Below are positions 49,673 through 57,472 of a stretch of 64,000 bases of DNA, one piece after another; the stretch's first letter is position 1; the number at the start of each line of letters is the position of its first letter. The position numbers were made by a program, and so were the translations under genes. The DNA is from DASRAU01 sp035638075. GTDB lineage: Bacteria; Acidobacteriota; Polarisedimenticolia; Gp22-AA2. The notes under the pieces were generated by a model. The model searched no databases, was not told where the DNA came from, and saw nothing but the letters and a program-made list of their open reading frames with translations. Location of the stretch: the NCBI GenBank assembly GCA_035638075.1, contig DASRAU010000009.1, positions 80,767 to 144,766 on the forward strand, written 5' to 3'.

Positions 49673-50707
49673 ATGACGATGAAAGCCGGAAGGATGCTGG
49701 TGCTGTGCGCCGCGCTCGCCGCGGTGCTGTTCGCCGGGACGACCGCCGTCCGCGCCGACCTGACGATGGACGGCGCCGGCGCGACCTTCCCTGACCCGAT
49801 TTATTCGAAGTGGTTCTCCGAGTACAACAAGCTGCACCCGGACGTGAAGATCAACTACCAGTCGATCGGCTCCGGCGGGGGCATCCGGCAGCTCACCAAC
49901 CAGACGGTCTTCTTCGGCGCCACCGACGGGCCGATGACCCAGGAGCAGCTCCTGGCGGCGCCGGGGAAGGTGCTGCACTTCCCGACGGTCCTGGGGGCGG
50001 TGGTGCCGATCTACAACCTCCCCGACGTCACGGCGGATCTGCGCTTCTCGGGGCAGCTTCTGGCCGACATCGTCCTCGGCAAGGTGACCAAGTGGAACGA
50101 CCCGGCGGTCGCGGCCGAGAACCCCGGCGTCACCCTGCCGACGATGGACATCACGCTCGTGCACCGCGCCGACGGCAGCGGCACGACCTACATCTTCGTG
50201 GACTACCTTTCGAAGGTGTCGGCGGAGTTCAAGTCGAAGGTGGGCGTCGCGACCTCGGTCAACTGGCCGACGGGCCTCGGCGGCAAGGGGAACGAGGGGG
50301 TGGCCGGGCTCGTGAAGCAGACGCCCGGGGCGATCGGCTACGTCGAGCTGATCTACGCCCTGCAGAACAAGATCGCGTACGGGGCGGTGAAGAACTCGGA
50401 CGGGCAGTACGTCAAGGCGTCGCTCGACGGCGTCAAGGCGGCGGCCGCGGTGGCGGCCGGGCAGATGCCGCCCGACTTCCGCGTGTCGATCACCAACGCC
50501 CCCGGCAAGGAGGTCTACCCGATCTCCTCGTTCACGTGGCTGCTGCTCTACGAGAAGCCGAAGGAGAAGGACAAGAGCAAGGCCATGGTGGACTTCATGA
50601 AGTGGGCCCTGACCGAGGGGCAGAAGTACGCGAGCGATCTCGGCTACGCGCCGCTTCCCGACACCGTCGTGAAGCTCGAGATGGACGCCCTCACGAAGAT
50701 CAAGTAA
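49673..50707 (+). CDS. pstS: Phosphate ABC transporter substrate-binding protein PstS
   Basis: 344 residues with a signal peptide (cleavage about AVRA-D, residue 28). The mature protein begins LTMDGAGATFPDPIYSKWFS. Phosphate-binding loops are visible: GAGATF, IGSGGGIRQL, GATDGPM and HRADGSGTTYIF, all typical of PstS. It captures phosphate in the periplasm for PstCAB. A GGAGACGAGG stretch precedes ATG 49673; ATG 49679 is an alternative. It lies 31 nt after the porin gene with no separate promoter evident. Confidence 0.96.
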   Translation: MTMKAGRMLVLCAALAAVLFAGTTAVRADLTMDGAGATFPDPIYSKWFSEYNKLHPDVKINYQSIGSGGGIRQLTNQTVFFGATDGPMTQEQLLAAPGKVLHFPTVLGAVVPIYNLPDVTADLRFSGQLLADIVLGKVTKWNDPAVAAENPGVTLPTMDITLVHRADGSGTTYIFVDYLSKVSAEFKSKVGVATSVNWPTGLGGKGNEGVAGLVKQTPGAIGYVELIYALQNKIAYGAVKNSDGQYVKASLDGVKAAAAVAAGQMPPDFRVSITNAPGKEVYPISSFTWLLLYEKPKEKDKSKAMVDFMKWALTEGQKYASDLGYAPLPDTVVKLEMDALTKIK

Positions 50708-50711
50708 GGAC

Positions 50712-51656
50712 ATGGACCGCGGTTTCCGCATCGGCACCGGCCTCGTGGCGGCGGTGATCCCCGTGCTCGTCACGGGGATCGCCGTCGTGCTCGTGCACGA
50801 GTCGTGGCTGTCGATCAGGACCTTCGGCCTCGGGTTCTGGACGACCAGCACCTGGGACCCGGTGGCGGGGGATTTCGGCGCCGTGCCGTTCCTCTGGGGC
50901 ACGCTGTATTCGTCCTTCCTGGCGCTCCTGCTGTCGACGCCCGTGGCCATCGGCATCGCGGTGTTCCTGTCGGAGATGGCGCCGTCGGCGCTGCGGCAGC
51001 CGCTGGTCTTCCTGACCGACCTGCTCGCGGCCATCCCTTCGATCATCTACGGGCTCTGGGGCATTTTCATCCTGGTGCCGCTGGTGCGGGCGTTCCAGAC
51101 CTCGCTTCCCGACTGGCTGCGCAAGACGCCGCTGTTCACCGGTCCTCCCGTCGGGGTCGGGATGCTGGCGGCGGCGCTCGTGCTCGCGGTGATGGTCCTG
51201 CCCTACACGGCCAGCGTCGCCCGCGAGGTGCTGCGCGCCGTGCCGCCGAGCCAGCGCGAGGCCGCCCTCGCCCTCGGCGCCACCCGCTGGGAGTCCATCA
51301 AGGTGGCGCTCTACTACGGCCGGACCGGAGTGCTCGGGGCCATCCTGCTCGGGCTGGGACGCGCGCTCGGCGAGACGATGGCGGTCACCATGGTGATCGG
51401 CAACACCCCGAAGGCGGCGCTGTCGCTCTTCGCGCCGCAGTACACCATGGCGGCGGTCATCGCCAACGAGTTCACCGAGGCGGCCGACCAGCTGTACCTC
51501 GACTCGCTCGTCGCCATCGGGCTCGTGCTCTTCATCGTCACCTTCGCCATCAACGCGCTGTCGCGCCTGCTCATCTGGCGTGTCGGCTCCGAGCGTCCGG
51601 TGAAGCGGCGGGTGCTGCCGGCCGCGGCCGCCCCGGCGGCGCCGACGGGGGCATGA
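50712..51656 (+). CDS. pstC: Phosphate ABC transporter permease PstC
   Basis: 314 residues, six membrane segments. Characteristic pieces are WGTLYSSFLALLLSTPVAIG, FLTDLLAAIPSIIYGLWGIF and the EAA loop EAALALGATRWESIKVALYY followed by GLGRALGETMAVTMVIGN. It forms the inner-membrane channel with PstA. It starts 4 nt after pstS and is followed 1 nt later by pstA. Confidence 0.95.
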   Translation: MDRGFRIGTGLVAAVIPVLVTGIAVVLVHESWLSIRTFGLGFWTTSTWDPVAGDFGAVPFLWGTLYSSFLALLLSTPVAIGIAVFLSEMAPSALRQPLVFLTDLLAAIPSIIYGLWGIFILVPLVRAFQTSLPDWLRKTPLFTGPPVGVGMLAAALVLAVMVLPYTASVAREVLRAVPPSQREAALALGATRWESIKVALYYGRTGVLGAILLGLGRALGETMAVTMVIGNTPKAALSLFAPQYTMAAVIANEFTEAADQLYLDSLVAIGLVLFIVTFAINALSRLLIWRVGSERPVKRRVLPAAAAPAAPTGA

Positions 51657-51657
51657 G

Positions 51658-52509
51658 ATGACCCGGACGGCCCTGAAGCGGCGGCTCGTCGACCGCGGCG
51701 TGACGATCTTCTGTCTCGTCTCGCTCGGGCTGGCCCTGCTGCCTCTGCTGCACATCCTGGGCTTCGTCGCCGGCCAGGGGATGGCGGCGATGACGCCGGC
51801 GTTCTTCACTTCGCTGCCGAAGCCGGTGGGCGAGCCCGGGGGCGGGATGGCCAACGCCATCGTCGGGACCCTGGTCCTGATCGCCCTCGCCGGCGGCCTG
51901 GCGGTGCCCATTGGAGTCGTGGCCGGCGTCTATCTCTCCGAGCACCCGCGGACGCGGCTGGCGACGACGGTCCGGCTGTCGGCGGACGTGCTCAACGGCG
52001 TGCCGTCGATCGTCATCGGGATCTTCGCCTACAGCATCGTGGTGCTGCCGATGAAGCGCTTCTCGGCGCTCGCGGGAGGCGTGGCGCTCGCGATGATCAT
52101 GATCCCCATCATCGTGCGCACCACCGAAGAGCTGCTGCGCCTCGTCCCCTCGACGCTGCGGGACGGGGCGCTGGCGCTGGGCGCGACGCGGGCGCGCGCC
52201 GTCTGGACGGTCATCCTGCCGGCGGCGCTTCCCGGGATCGCCACCGGGGTCCTGGTCGCCCTGGCGCGCGTCGGGGGTGAGACGGCGCCGTTGCTGTTCA
52301 CCGCCTTCAACAGCCGTTACTGGTCCTTCGACCTGACGCAGCCGATCTCGTCCCTGACGGTGCAGGTCTACACCTATGCCATCTCGCCCTACGACGAGTG
52401 GCACCAGCAGGCCTGGGCGGGGGCGGCGATCCTGATCTCCACGGTGCTATGCTTTTCGCTCCTGGCGCGCCTGGCGACGCGCCGGCTGGCGCGCATGGGA
52501 AGGGTTTGA
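51658..52509 (+). CDS. pstA: Phosphate ABC transporter permease PstA
   Basis: 283 residues, six membrane segments. Motifs: GGGMANAIVGTLVLIALAGG, ADVLNGVPSIVIGIFAYSIV, the EAA-type loop RDGALALGATRARAVWTVIL and ARVGGETAPLLFTAFN. It is the second channel subunit. Start ATG 51658 follows the pstC stop (ATGAGATG). Confidence 0.95.
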   Translation: MTRTALKRRLVDRGVTIFCLVSLGLALLPLLHILGFVAGQGMAAMTPAFFTSLPKPVGEPGGGMANAIVGTLVLIALAGGLAVPIGVVAGVYLSEHPRTRLATTVRLSADVLNGVPSIVIGIFAYSIVVLPMKRFSALAGGVALAMIMIPIIVRTTEELLRLVPSTLRDGALALGATRARAVWTVILPAALPGIATGVLVALARVGGETAPLLFTAFNSRYWSFDLTQPISSLTVQVYTYAISPYDEWHQQAWAGAAILISTVLCFSLLARLATRRLARMGRV

Positions 52510-52511
52510 CG

Positions 52512-53375
52512 ATGCAGGTGGCGCGCGAACGCGACATGGGAGGGCGGGTGGCCGCGATTCCCTCATTGCGCATCACCGTACCGCCCCCCCGCGTCAGGGA
52601 AGGGGGACCGCCGCAGGCTCCGGCGGTCGCCGCCCGCATCGAGGCCCTCTCCCTCTACTACGGCGACAAGCAGGCGCTGAAGTCGATCACCATGACCATC
52701 CCGCGTCACCGGGTGACCGCTTTCATCGGGCCTTCCGGCTGCGGCAAGACGACGCTCCTGCGCTGCCTGAACCGAATGAACGATCTGGTCGAGGACGTGC
52801 GCATCGAAGGGAAGATCCTCGTCGGCGACATGGACGTGCACGCGCCCGGGATGGACGTGACCAGCCTGCGCAAGCGCGTCGGCATGGTCTTCCAGAAATC
52901 CACGCCGTTCCCGAAGTCGATCTTCGACAACGTGGCGTACGGGCCGCGCGTCCTCGGGACCCGGTCGCACGCCGCCCTCGAGCCGCTGGTCGAGAAGAGC
53001 CTCGAGGCGGCGGCGCTGTGGCACGAGGTGAAGGACCGGCTGCACGAAAGCGCCCTGCGGCTCTCCGGCGGGCAGCAGCAGCGCCTGTGCATCGCCCGGG
53101 CGCTGGCGGTCGAGCCCGAGGTGCTGCTGATGGACGAGCCGTGCAGCGCGCTCGATCCGATCGCCACCGCCAAGGTCGAGGAGCTCATCGACGAGCTGAA
53201 GGCGCGCTTCACCATCGTCATCGTCACCCACAACATGCAGCAGGCGGCGCGCGTCTCCGACCACACCGGGTTCCTGCTGCTCGGGGAGCTCATCGAGTTC
53301 GACGAGACGGCGAAGCTGTTCACCACCCCCTCGGACCGGCGCACCGAGGACTACATCACCGGACGGTTCGGATGA
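52512..53375 (+). CDS. pstB: Phosphate ABC transporter ATP-binding protein PstB
   Basis: 287 residues. Walker A GPSGCGKTT (from residue 73), Q-loop FQKSTPFPKSIFDN, signature LSGGQQQR (about 184-191), Walker B VLLMDEPCSALDP and switch His in VTHNMQQA. It energises phosphate import. Residues 1-40 are an extra Arg/Pro-rich N-terminus compared with the usual 250-260-residue PstB; an internal ATG at codon 9 would only shorten it slightly. Confidence 0.95.
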   Translation: MQVARERDMGGRVAAIPSLRITVPPPRVREGGPPQAPAVAARIEALSLYYGDKQALKSITMTIPRHRVTAFIGPSGCGKTTLLRCLNRMNDLVEDVRIEGKILVGDMDVHAPGMDVTSLRKRVGMVFQKSTPFPKSIFDNVAYGPRVLGTRSHAALEPLVEKSLEAAALWHEVKDRLHESALRLSGGQQQRLCIARALAVEPEVLLMDEPCSALDPIATAKVEELIDELKARFTIVIVTHNMQQAARVSDHTGFLLLGELIEFDETAKLFTTPSDRRTEDYITGRFG

Positions 53376-53391
53376 GGCCGCGGACGAGAGC

Positions 53392-54078
53392 ATGATGGAG
53401 CACACCAGCCGGCAGTACGAGAAGGAGCTGCACGATCTCGGCGACAAGATCCTGTTCCTCGGCGGCACCGTCGAGGAGATGATCGCGCGCGCCATGCAGT
53501 CGCTGGTCGATCGCGACTCCGATCTCGCCCGCCGGGTCATCGAGATGGATCGCACCGTCGACTCCGGCGAGCTGGACGTCGATCACATGAGCCTGAACCT
53601 GCTGGCGCTGAGGCAGCCGGCGGCGTCCGACCTGAGGTTCATCACGACGGCGCTCAAGATCGTCACCGACCTCGAGCGCATCGGCGACCTGGCGGTCAAC
53701 ATCGCCGAGCGGGCCCTGGAGCTGAACCAGGAGCCGCCGCTCAAGCCCTACATCGACATCCCGCACATGGCGCGCGAGGTCTCGGACATGGTGCACCGCG
53801 CCCTCGACTCGTTCGTCAAGCGCGATGCGGCCGAGGCGCGCGCCGTGCTCCAGGCGGACGACGCCGTGGATGCGCTCAACGTGCAGCTGTTCCGCGAGCT
53901 CCTCACCTACATGATCGAGGAGCCGAAGAACGTCACCCGCGCGCTGCGCATCACCTTCATCGCCAAGTACCTCGAGCGCGTCGGCGACCACGCCACCAAC
54001 ATCGCGCAGATGGTCATCTTCATGTCCGAAGGGCGCGACGTCCGCCACCCCCGCCTGAAGCTGAACACGAGATCCTGA
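53392..54078 (+). CDS. phoU: Phosphate signalling protein PhoU
   Basis: 228 residues, all helical, two PhoU repeats. The first has LGGTVEEMIARAMQSLVDRD and TTALKIVTDLERIGDLAVNI; the second has LQADDAVDALNVQLFRELLT and ITFIAKYLERVGDHATNIAQ. The E-RIGD and E-RVGDH metal-binding motifs are intact. It links the Pst transporter to PhoR and dampens the regulon when phosphate is plentiful. Last gene of the pst operon; its stop lies one nucleotide from the stop of the convergent GNAT gene. Confidence 0.95.
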   Translation: MMEHTSRQYEKELHDLGDKILFLGGTVEEMIARAMQSLVDRDSDLARRVIEMDRTVDSGELDVDHMSLNLLALRQPAASDLRFITTALKIVTDLERIGDLAVNIAERALELNQEPPLKPYIDIPHMAREVSDMVHRALDSFVKRDAAEARAVLQADDAVDALNVQLFRELLTYMIEEPKNVTRALRITFIAKYLERVGDHATNIAQMVIFMSEGRDVRHPRLKLNTRS

Positions 54079-54079
54079 G

Positions 54080-54688
54080 TCAGACGGCCCCAAGGGGTCT
54101 TCGCCACATCGGCTCGATCACCGGTCCGTCCGGGAGACGGTACGAGCCCGTGCGGCGGAAGCCGCGGCGCTCGTAGAACGGAATGTTCGCCGGGTTGGTC
54201 GAGTCGAGATACGCCGGCCTCCCGTCGCGGTCGACGATCGCGAGGCTGGCATCCAGGAGCGTCCCGCCGAGCGCCCGGCCGCGATGCGCGTCGTGGGTCC
54301 CGAGCAGGCTCAGGAAATGGAACGGCTCATCGGCCCGCCGGTTGCGCTCGATGAGCGCGCACCCCTGGAGGAACAGCGGCGCGCCGGCGCCGAGGTGCTG
54401 GTGCGCCAGCGCCCGGAAGCGCGCGGCGTCCTGAGGAGTGTCGTCCCCCGCGCCGGGGTGAAACCACGACGCGACCGCCTCGCAGCCGCCGGTCACCAGC
54501 AGCCACCCGTCGCGCAGCGACATCTCGACCCACAGGCCGAAGAACACCCGGCGCTGCTCCAGGGCACGCGCCCGATCGGGGAAGCCCCAGCCGCCCCACA
54601 CCGGGTCGTCGGCGAACGCCCGCGCCAGGGTCGTCACCATCGCGTCCAGGTCGGCCGCGGTCCCTTTCCGGATGGTCGTCTCCTCCAT
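54080..54688 (-). CDS. GNAT family N-acetyltransferase
   Basis: 202 residues. Acetyl-CoA-binding region: FHFLSLLGTHDAHRGRALGG (the V/H-R-G-x-G/A loop), followed by LLDASLAIVDRDGRPAYLDS and IPFYERRGFRRTGSYRLPDG, typical of the GNAT group with a 'LE.S...N...Y...GF' ending. The acceptor is unknown. ATG 54688 is chosen; TAGGAT lies only 7 nt upstream, suggesting a leaderless mRNA. The longer frame would start inside the palindrome at 54764-54786. Confidence 0.85.
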   Translation of the reverse strand: MEETTIRKGTAADLDAMVTTLARAFADDPVWGGWGFPDRARALEQRRVFFGLWVEMSLRDGWLLVTGGCEAVASWFHPGAGDDTPQDAARFRALAHQHLGAGAPLFLQGCALIERNRRADEPFHFLSLLGTHDAHRGRALGGTLLDASLAIVDRDGRPAYLDSTNPANIPFYERRGFRRTGSYRLPDGPVIEPMWRRPLGAV

Positions 54689-54695
54689 GCGGCCG

Positions 54696-54701
54696 ATCCT
54701 A
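54696..54701 (-). promoter_or_regulatory. Leaderless-type -10 element
   Basis: TAGGAT on the minus strand, 7 nt before the GNAT start codon. Confidence 0.5.
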
Positions 54702-54763
54702 GCCGCAACCGATCCGGACCGCGAAGGGCGCGGCCACGCTTCGGGTTGAAGTCGGAAAGGATG

Positions 54764-54786
54764 GGGTGCAGGATGATCCTGCACCC
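54764..54786. promoter_or_regulatory. Perfect 23-nt palindrome between divergent genes
   Basis: Arms 54764-54774 and 54776-54786 are perfect reverse complements around one central G. It lies between the GNAT and VOC genes and overlaps the expected -10 position of a plus-strand promoter (TTGAAG near 54746). A regulator binding site is the simplest reading. Confidence 0.55.
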
Positions 54787-54831
54787 GCGAAAATCCTGTC
54801 TTGCGGTCGAACCGCGCGAGGAGGCTGTTGC

Positions 54832-55320
54832 ATGGCGAACGTCAGACCGATTCCCGAAGGGCAGCACACGGTGACCCCGGGGCTCATCCACCGTGAAGCG
54901 AAGAAAGCGATCGAGTTCTACAAGAAGGCCTTCGGCGCCGAGGTCAAGTCGAACATGGCGATGCCGGACGGGCGGGTGATGCACGCCGAGCTGAAGATCG
55001 GCGACTCGACCATCTTCGTCTCGGACGAATTCCCCGAGATGGCGCCCGATCACAAGTCGCCGCAGACGGCCGGCTGCGTCACCGGCTCGCTCTACCTGTA
55101 CGTCCAGGACTGCGACGCGTCCTTCAAGCGCGCCACCGACGCCGGCGCGAAGACGGTGATGCCGCCCGCCGACATGTTCTGGGGCGATCGCTTCGCCAAG
55201 GTGACCGACCCGTTCGGCCACCAGTGGGGCATGGCGACGCACAAGGAAGATCTCACTCCCGACCAGATCGAGACGCGCCGCCAGGAGTGGGAGAAACAGA
55301 TGGCGCAGCACAAGAAGTAG
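54832..55320 (+). CDS. VOC superfamily protein (PhnB/glyoxalase-like)
   Basis: 162 residues. HTVTPGLIHREAKKAIEFYK followed by KAFGAEV is the usual opening of PhnB-type VOC proteins, with MHAELKIGDSTIFVSDEFPE, SLYLYVQDCDASFKRATDAG and DPFGHQWGMATH at the end. Two beta-alpha-beta-beta-beta modules would make one metal-dependent or binding cavity. The substrate is unknown; relatives are annotated as demethylmenaquinone methyltransferase-like or bleomycin-resistance-like by fold only. GAGGAGG precedes ATG 54832. A strong terminator follows at 55381. Confidence 0.87.
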   Translation: MANVRPIPEGQHTVTPGLIHREAKKAIEFYKKAFGAEVKSNMAMPDGRVMHAELKIGDSTIFVSDEFPEMAPDHKSPQTAGCVTGSLYLYVQDCDASFKRATDAGAKTVMPPADMFWGDRFAKVTDPFGHQWGMATHKEDLTPDQIETRRQEWEKQMAQHKK

Positions 55321-55380
55321 AACGGTTCGTTCCTTCCCCGGCCGGTTGACGGTCGGCTGAAGAACGCGATGGTTGTCGAA

Positions 55381-55413
55381 AGCGGCGCGGCCGGATCCGC
55401 GCCGCTTTTTTTT
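55381..55413 (+). terminator. Intrinsic terminator after the VOC gene
   Basis: Perfect 10-bp stem (55381-55390 with 55397-55406), 6-nt loop, eight T (55406-55413). Confidence 0.93.
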
Positions 55414-55543
55414 GTCCGGCCGAAGCGCACACCCGCGGAAGTGGCCGCCCGACGGCGCCCCCCGTGATCGCCGCAATGCGTACAAAACCGGAAGGTCGAA
55501 CGTGTCGCCGCGGCCTACGATCATGGTGGAAGGAGGGAGGCCC
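55414..55543. other. Intergenic stretch, no gene recognised
   Basis: Part of a 314-nt gap. After the terminator the sequence shows no convincing ORF. It presumably holds the promoter for the short ORF and the Gly/Gln-rich gene; no clear -35/-10 pair was identified. Confidence 0.4.
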
Positions 55544-55615
55544 ATGCGCACGAGCGAGCCTCCCATTCCAAGTGGTGCAGGGACGACAACCAAAGCACGA
55601 TTCACGGCGCGATGA
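55544..55615 (+). CDS. Possible 23-residue leader peptide
   Basis: Short ORF MRTSEPPIPSGAGTTTKARF plus TAR with an excellent ribosome binding site (GGAGGGAGG). Its stop is 19 nt before the next gene's ATG. It resembles no known leader; it may regulate the downstream gene through translation coupling or be a small protein. Confidence 0.35.
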   Translation: MRTSEPPIPSGAGTTTKARFTAR

Positions 55616-55634
55616 CACGCGCCAGGAGGTTCGA

Positions 55635-55922
55635 ATGGACAAGAACGACCAGACCCGCAACGATCCGCAGCGCGACCAGAAGCAGGGCGCCGGCAGCCAG
55701 CAGGGCGGCCAGGGCGGTCGCCCCGGTCAGGGTGGTCAGGGCGGCAGCCAGGGCGGCCGGAACAATCCGGGCCAGGGCGGCGGCCAGGGCGATCAGTACC
55801 AGGGCGGCGGCAGCCACCAGGGCGGAAGCCAGGGTGGAAGTCAGGGTGGTCGTTCGGGGCAGGACAACCCGGACATGGGCGGCGGCCGCTCCGGCAACCG
55901 CGGCGACTCGGACCGCTCCTAA
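55635..55922 (+). CDS. Gly/Gln-rich low-complexity small protein
   Basis: 95 residues, very hydrophilic. After MDKNDQTRNDPQRDQKQG the chain is built from short repeats of the type GGQGG, GGSQGG and GGGQGDQ with scattered Arg, Asp and Asn, and ends NRGDSDRS. No hydrophobic core, signal or Cys is present, so it should be intrinsically disordered. Candidates are a stress-related hydrophilin-like protein or a condensate- or polyanion-binding protein; the sequence does not decide. AGGAGG precedes ATG 55635. A hairpin follows. Function unknown. Confidence 0.7.
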   Translation: MDKNDQTRNDPQRDQKQGAGSQQGGQGGRPGQGGQGGSQGGRNNPGQGGGQGDQYQGGGSHQGGSQGGSQGGRSGQDNPDMGGGRSGNRGDSDRS

Positions 55923-55946
55923 GACGTTCGAGCAGGCAACACGCTG

Positions 55947-55979
55947 CGCCGGCGCGCTCCCGCGAGGGACGCGCCGGCG
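55947..55979 (+). terminator. Hairpin after the Gly/Gln-rich gene
   Basis: 10-bp inverted repeat (55947-55956 with 55970-55979) and 13-nt loop, followed by a weak T-rich stretch. It sits between convergent genes and could stop transcription in both directions. Confidence 0.6.
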
Positions 55980-56001
55980 TTGCTCTGTTCGGGTGCCGGA
56001 A

Positions 56002-56520
56002 TCAGTCCTCGGAGGTCTTCTTGTAGCCGCGCAGGATGCGCGGCGGCAGGAAGTAGATCAGCCGGCCCTCGCCGAGGTGCGGCGTGCCGTCGAAGTCGAT
56101 CCGGCAGACGCCGCCCTTCTTGAACTCGGCCCGCAGCGTGTCCCGCTGCTCGAGCAGGAGCGCCCCGGCCAGCCGCGACAGGTCGGGCTCGTGTCCGACG
56201 AGGACGATCGACGCGTCGGCGGGAAGCGCCGACAGGCCGGCCATCACGCCGCCGGCTCCGCCGCCCGGCTGCAGCGGCCGCAGCACCTTGATCTTCAGGC
56301 GCGGCCGGAAGGCGGCCGCGAGAATCCGCGCCGTGTCGGCCGCCCGCGTGAGCGACGACGTCAGCACGATGTCGAACTTGCCTTCGAGGGCCTTCAGTCC
56401 CTGCGCCGCCCGGACCATGCGGGCGCGCCCCTCACGCGTCAGCGGCCGGAGGTTGTCGTCCGGATAGCGGGCGGGATCGCGCGGCGCGGCGATGGCGTGG
56501 CGGAGCAGGTGGATGCGCGT
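56002..56520 (-). CDS. SixA-like histidine phosphatase
   Basis: 172 residues from ACG 56520. The opening (T)RIHLLRHAIA carries the Arg-His catalytic pair of SixA-type phosphohistidine phosphatases; FDIVLTSSLTRAADTARILA and IVLVGHEPDLSRLAGALL give the second Arg and His. The C-terminus KKGGVCRIDFDG is family-like. Relatives dephosphorylate phosphohistidine on carrier or sensor proteins. No ATG, GTG or TTG exists near the family start; ACG occupies the Met position, with GGGGA 8 nt upstream. It starts 20 nt after the second kinase gene and is the last of the operon. Confidence 0.82.
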   Translation of the reverse strand, partial: TRIHLLRHAIAAPRDPARYPDDNLRPLTREGRARMVRAAQGLKALEGKFDIVLTSSLTRAADTARILAAAFRPRLKIKVLRPLQPGGGAGGVMAGLSALPADASIVLVGHEPDLSRLAGALLLEQRDTLRAEFKKGGVCRIDFDGTPHLGEGRLIYFLPPRILRGYKKTSED

Positions 56521-56539
56521 AGGCGGCGATCCCCGGGGA

Positions 56540-57472
56540 CTACGAGTCGGACGGCGCGGTGGAGCGGGTCTTGTCCGGATCGACGATCGGCAGGTCGCCG
56601 GTCGGCTCGCGTTCGGGCCGCGGCTCGGCCGCGTCTCGGTCGGTCTTCGCCGTCTCCGCCTCGCGGGCGACGTCGCGCGCGACATCCCGCGCCACCGCCG
56701 GCGCGGTCTCCTCGAACAGCAGCGGCCGCAGCGACTCGATGTTGTCGGTGAGCGTCTGCAGGCGGCGCTCCTCGAGCAGCGCCGAGACTTTGCTGCGGAT
56801 GCGTGCCTGGATCTCGTCCGCCGGCAGCGTCGCGTCGACGCTGATGAAGCCGTACTGCCGCGCCATGCGGTTGTACTCGCGGATGAGCCGCCACTGGTAC
56901 TTGCGCGCCGACTCGTAGAGGTCGGTGCCGAGGTGCATGTCCATCCCCGCCTCCCAGAAGTCGATCTTGCGGCTCTGGAGGATGCGCGGCAAAAGCGCGT
57001 CGGCGTCGATCTGGAGATACAGCGTCATGTCGGGGACGAGCGCGAAGCCGAAGACGTTGCGGATCCATTGCGGGTCGGCGCCGCGCACGACGCTGCGCGC
57101 GAAGGCGGTGAACACGTACCGGTCGGCGAGCACCACGAACCCGGAGCGCAGCGCCGGGATGACGATCTTCTCCAGCCGGTCGGCGAAGTCGGTGGCGTAC
57201 ATCAGGCTGAAGGTGAGCCGGTTCAGCGAGTGCCCCGCCTTGGCCGCGAGGATGGTCTCGGACATCAGCTCGGAGCGGGTCCAGCCGGTCTCGATGACAC
57301 CGTATCCCTGCACCTCCAGCCACTGCTTCAGGCTCGCGACCTGCGTCGAGCGGCCGACCCCGTCGGTTCCCTCGATGGTGATCAGCGCCCCCTCGAGGCC
57401 GGTCGCGTCGGTGTAGGGGATGCCGTGGCCGAAGAAGCGCTTGCGCATGGAGGACTTCGCCGCCGGCGTCAT
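56540..57472 (-). CDS. Thymidylate-kinase-like protein with altered P-loop and C-terminal tail
   Basis: 310 residues. Clearly paralogous to the gene before it: both share the order P-loop, TFSL.(H/Y)ATDFADRL, VLADRYV(Y/F)TAFAR and WRLIREYN. Here the Walker A reads EGTDGVGRST, with Arg41 in place of the catalytic Lys, while the DRY/TAFAR nucleoside region is kept. An extra N-terminal segment (1-26) and a charged Ala/Arg/Glu/Asp tail (about 250-310) are added. Activity as a dTMP kinase is therefore doubtful; it may be a regulatory or hetero-oligomeric partner, or use another substrate. ATG overlaps the preceding stop (ATGA). Confidence 0.82.
   Translation of the reverse strand: MTPAAKSSMRKRFFGHGIPYTDATGLEGALITIEGTDGVGRSTQVASLKQWLEVQGYGVIETGWTRSELMSETILAAKAGHSLNRLTFSLMYATDFADRLEKIVIPALRSGFVVLADRYVFTAFARSVVRGADPQWIRNVFGFALVPDMTLYLQIDADALLPRILQSRKIDFWEAGMDMHLGTDLYESARKYQWRLIREYNRMARQYGFISVDATLPADEIQARIRSKVSALLEERRLQTLTDNIESLRPLLFEETAPAVARDVARDVAREAETAKTDRDAAEPRPEREPTGDLPIVDPDKTRSTAPSDS

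Noticed and set aside
55690..55880. GGCGG/CAGGG-type repeats as a DNA satellite or CRISPR
   Set aside because: The periodicity is codon-based and encodes Gly/Gln repeats within one ORF that has its own ribosome binding site.
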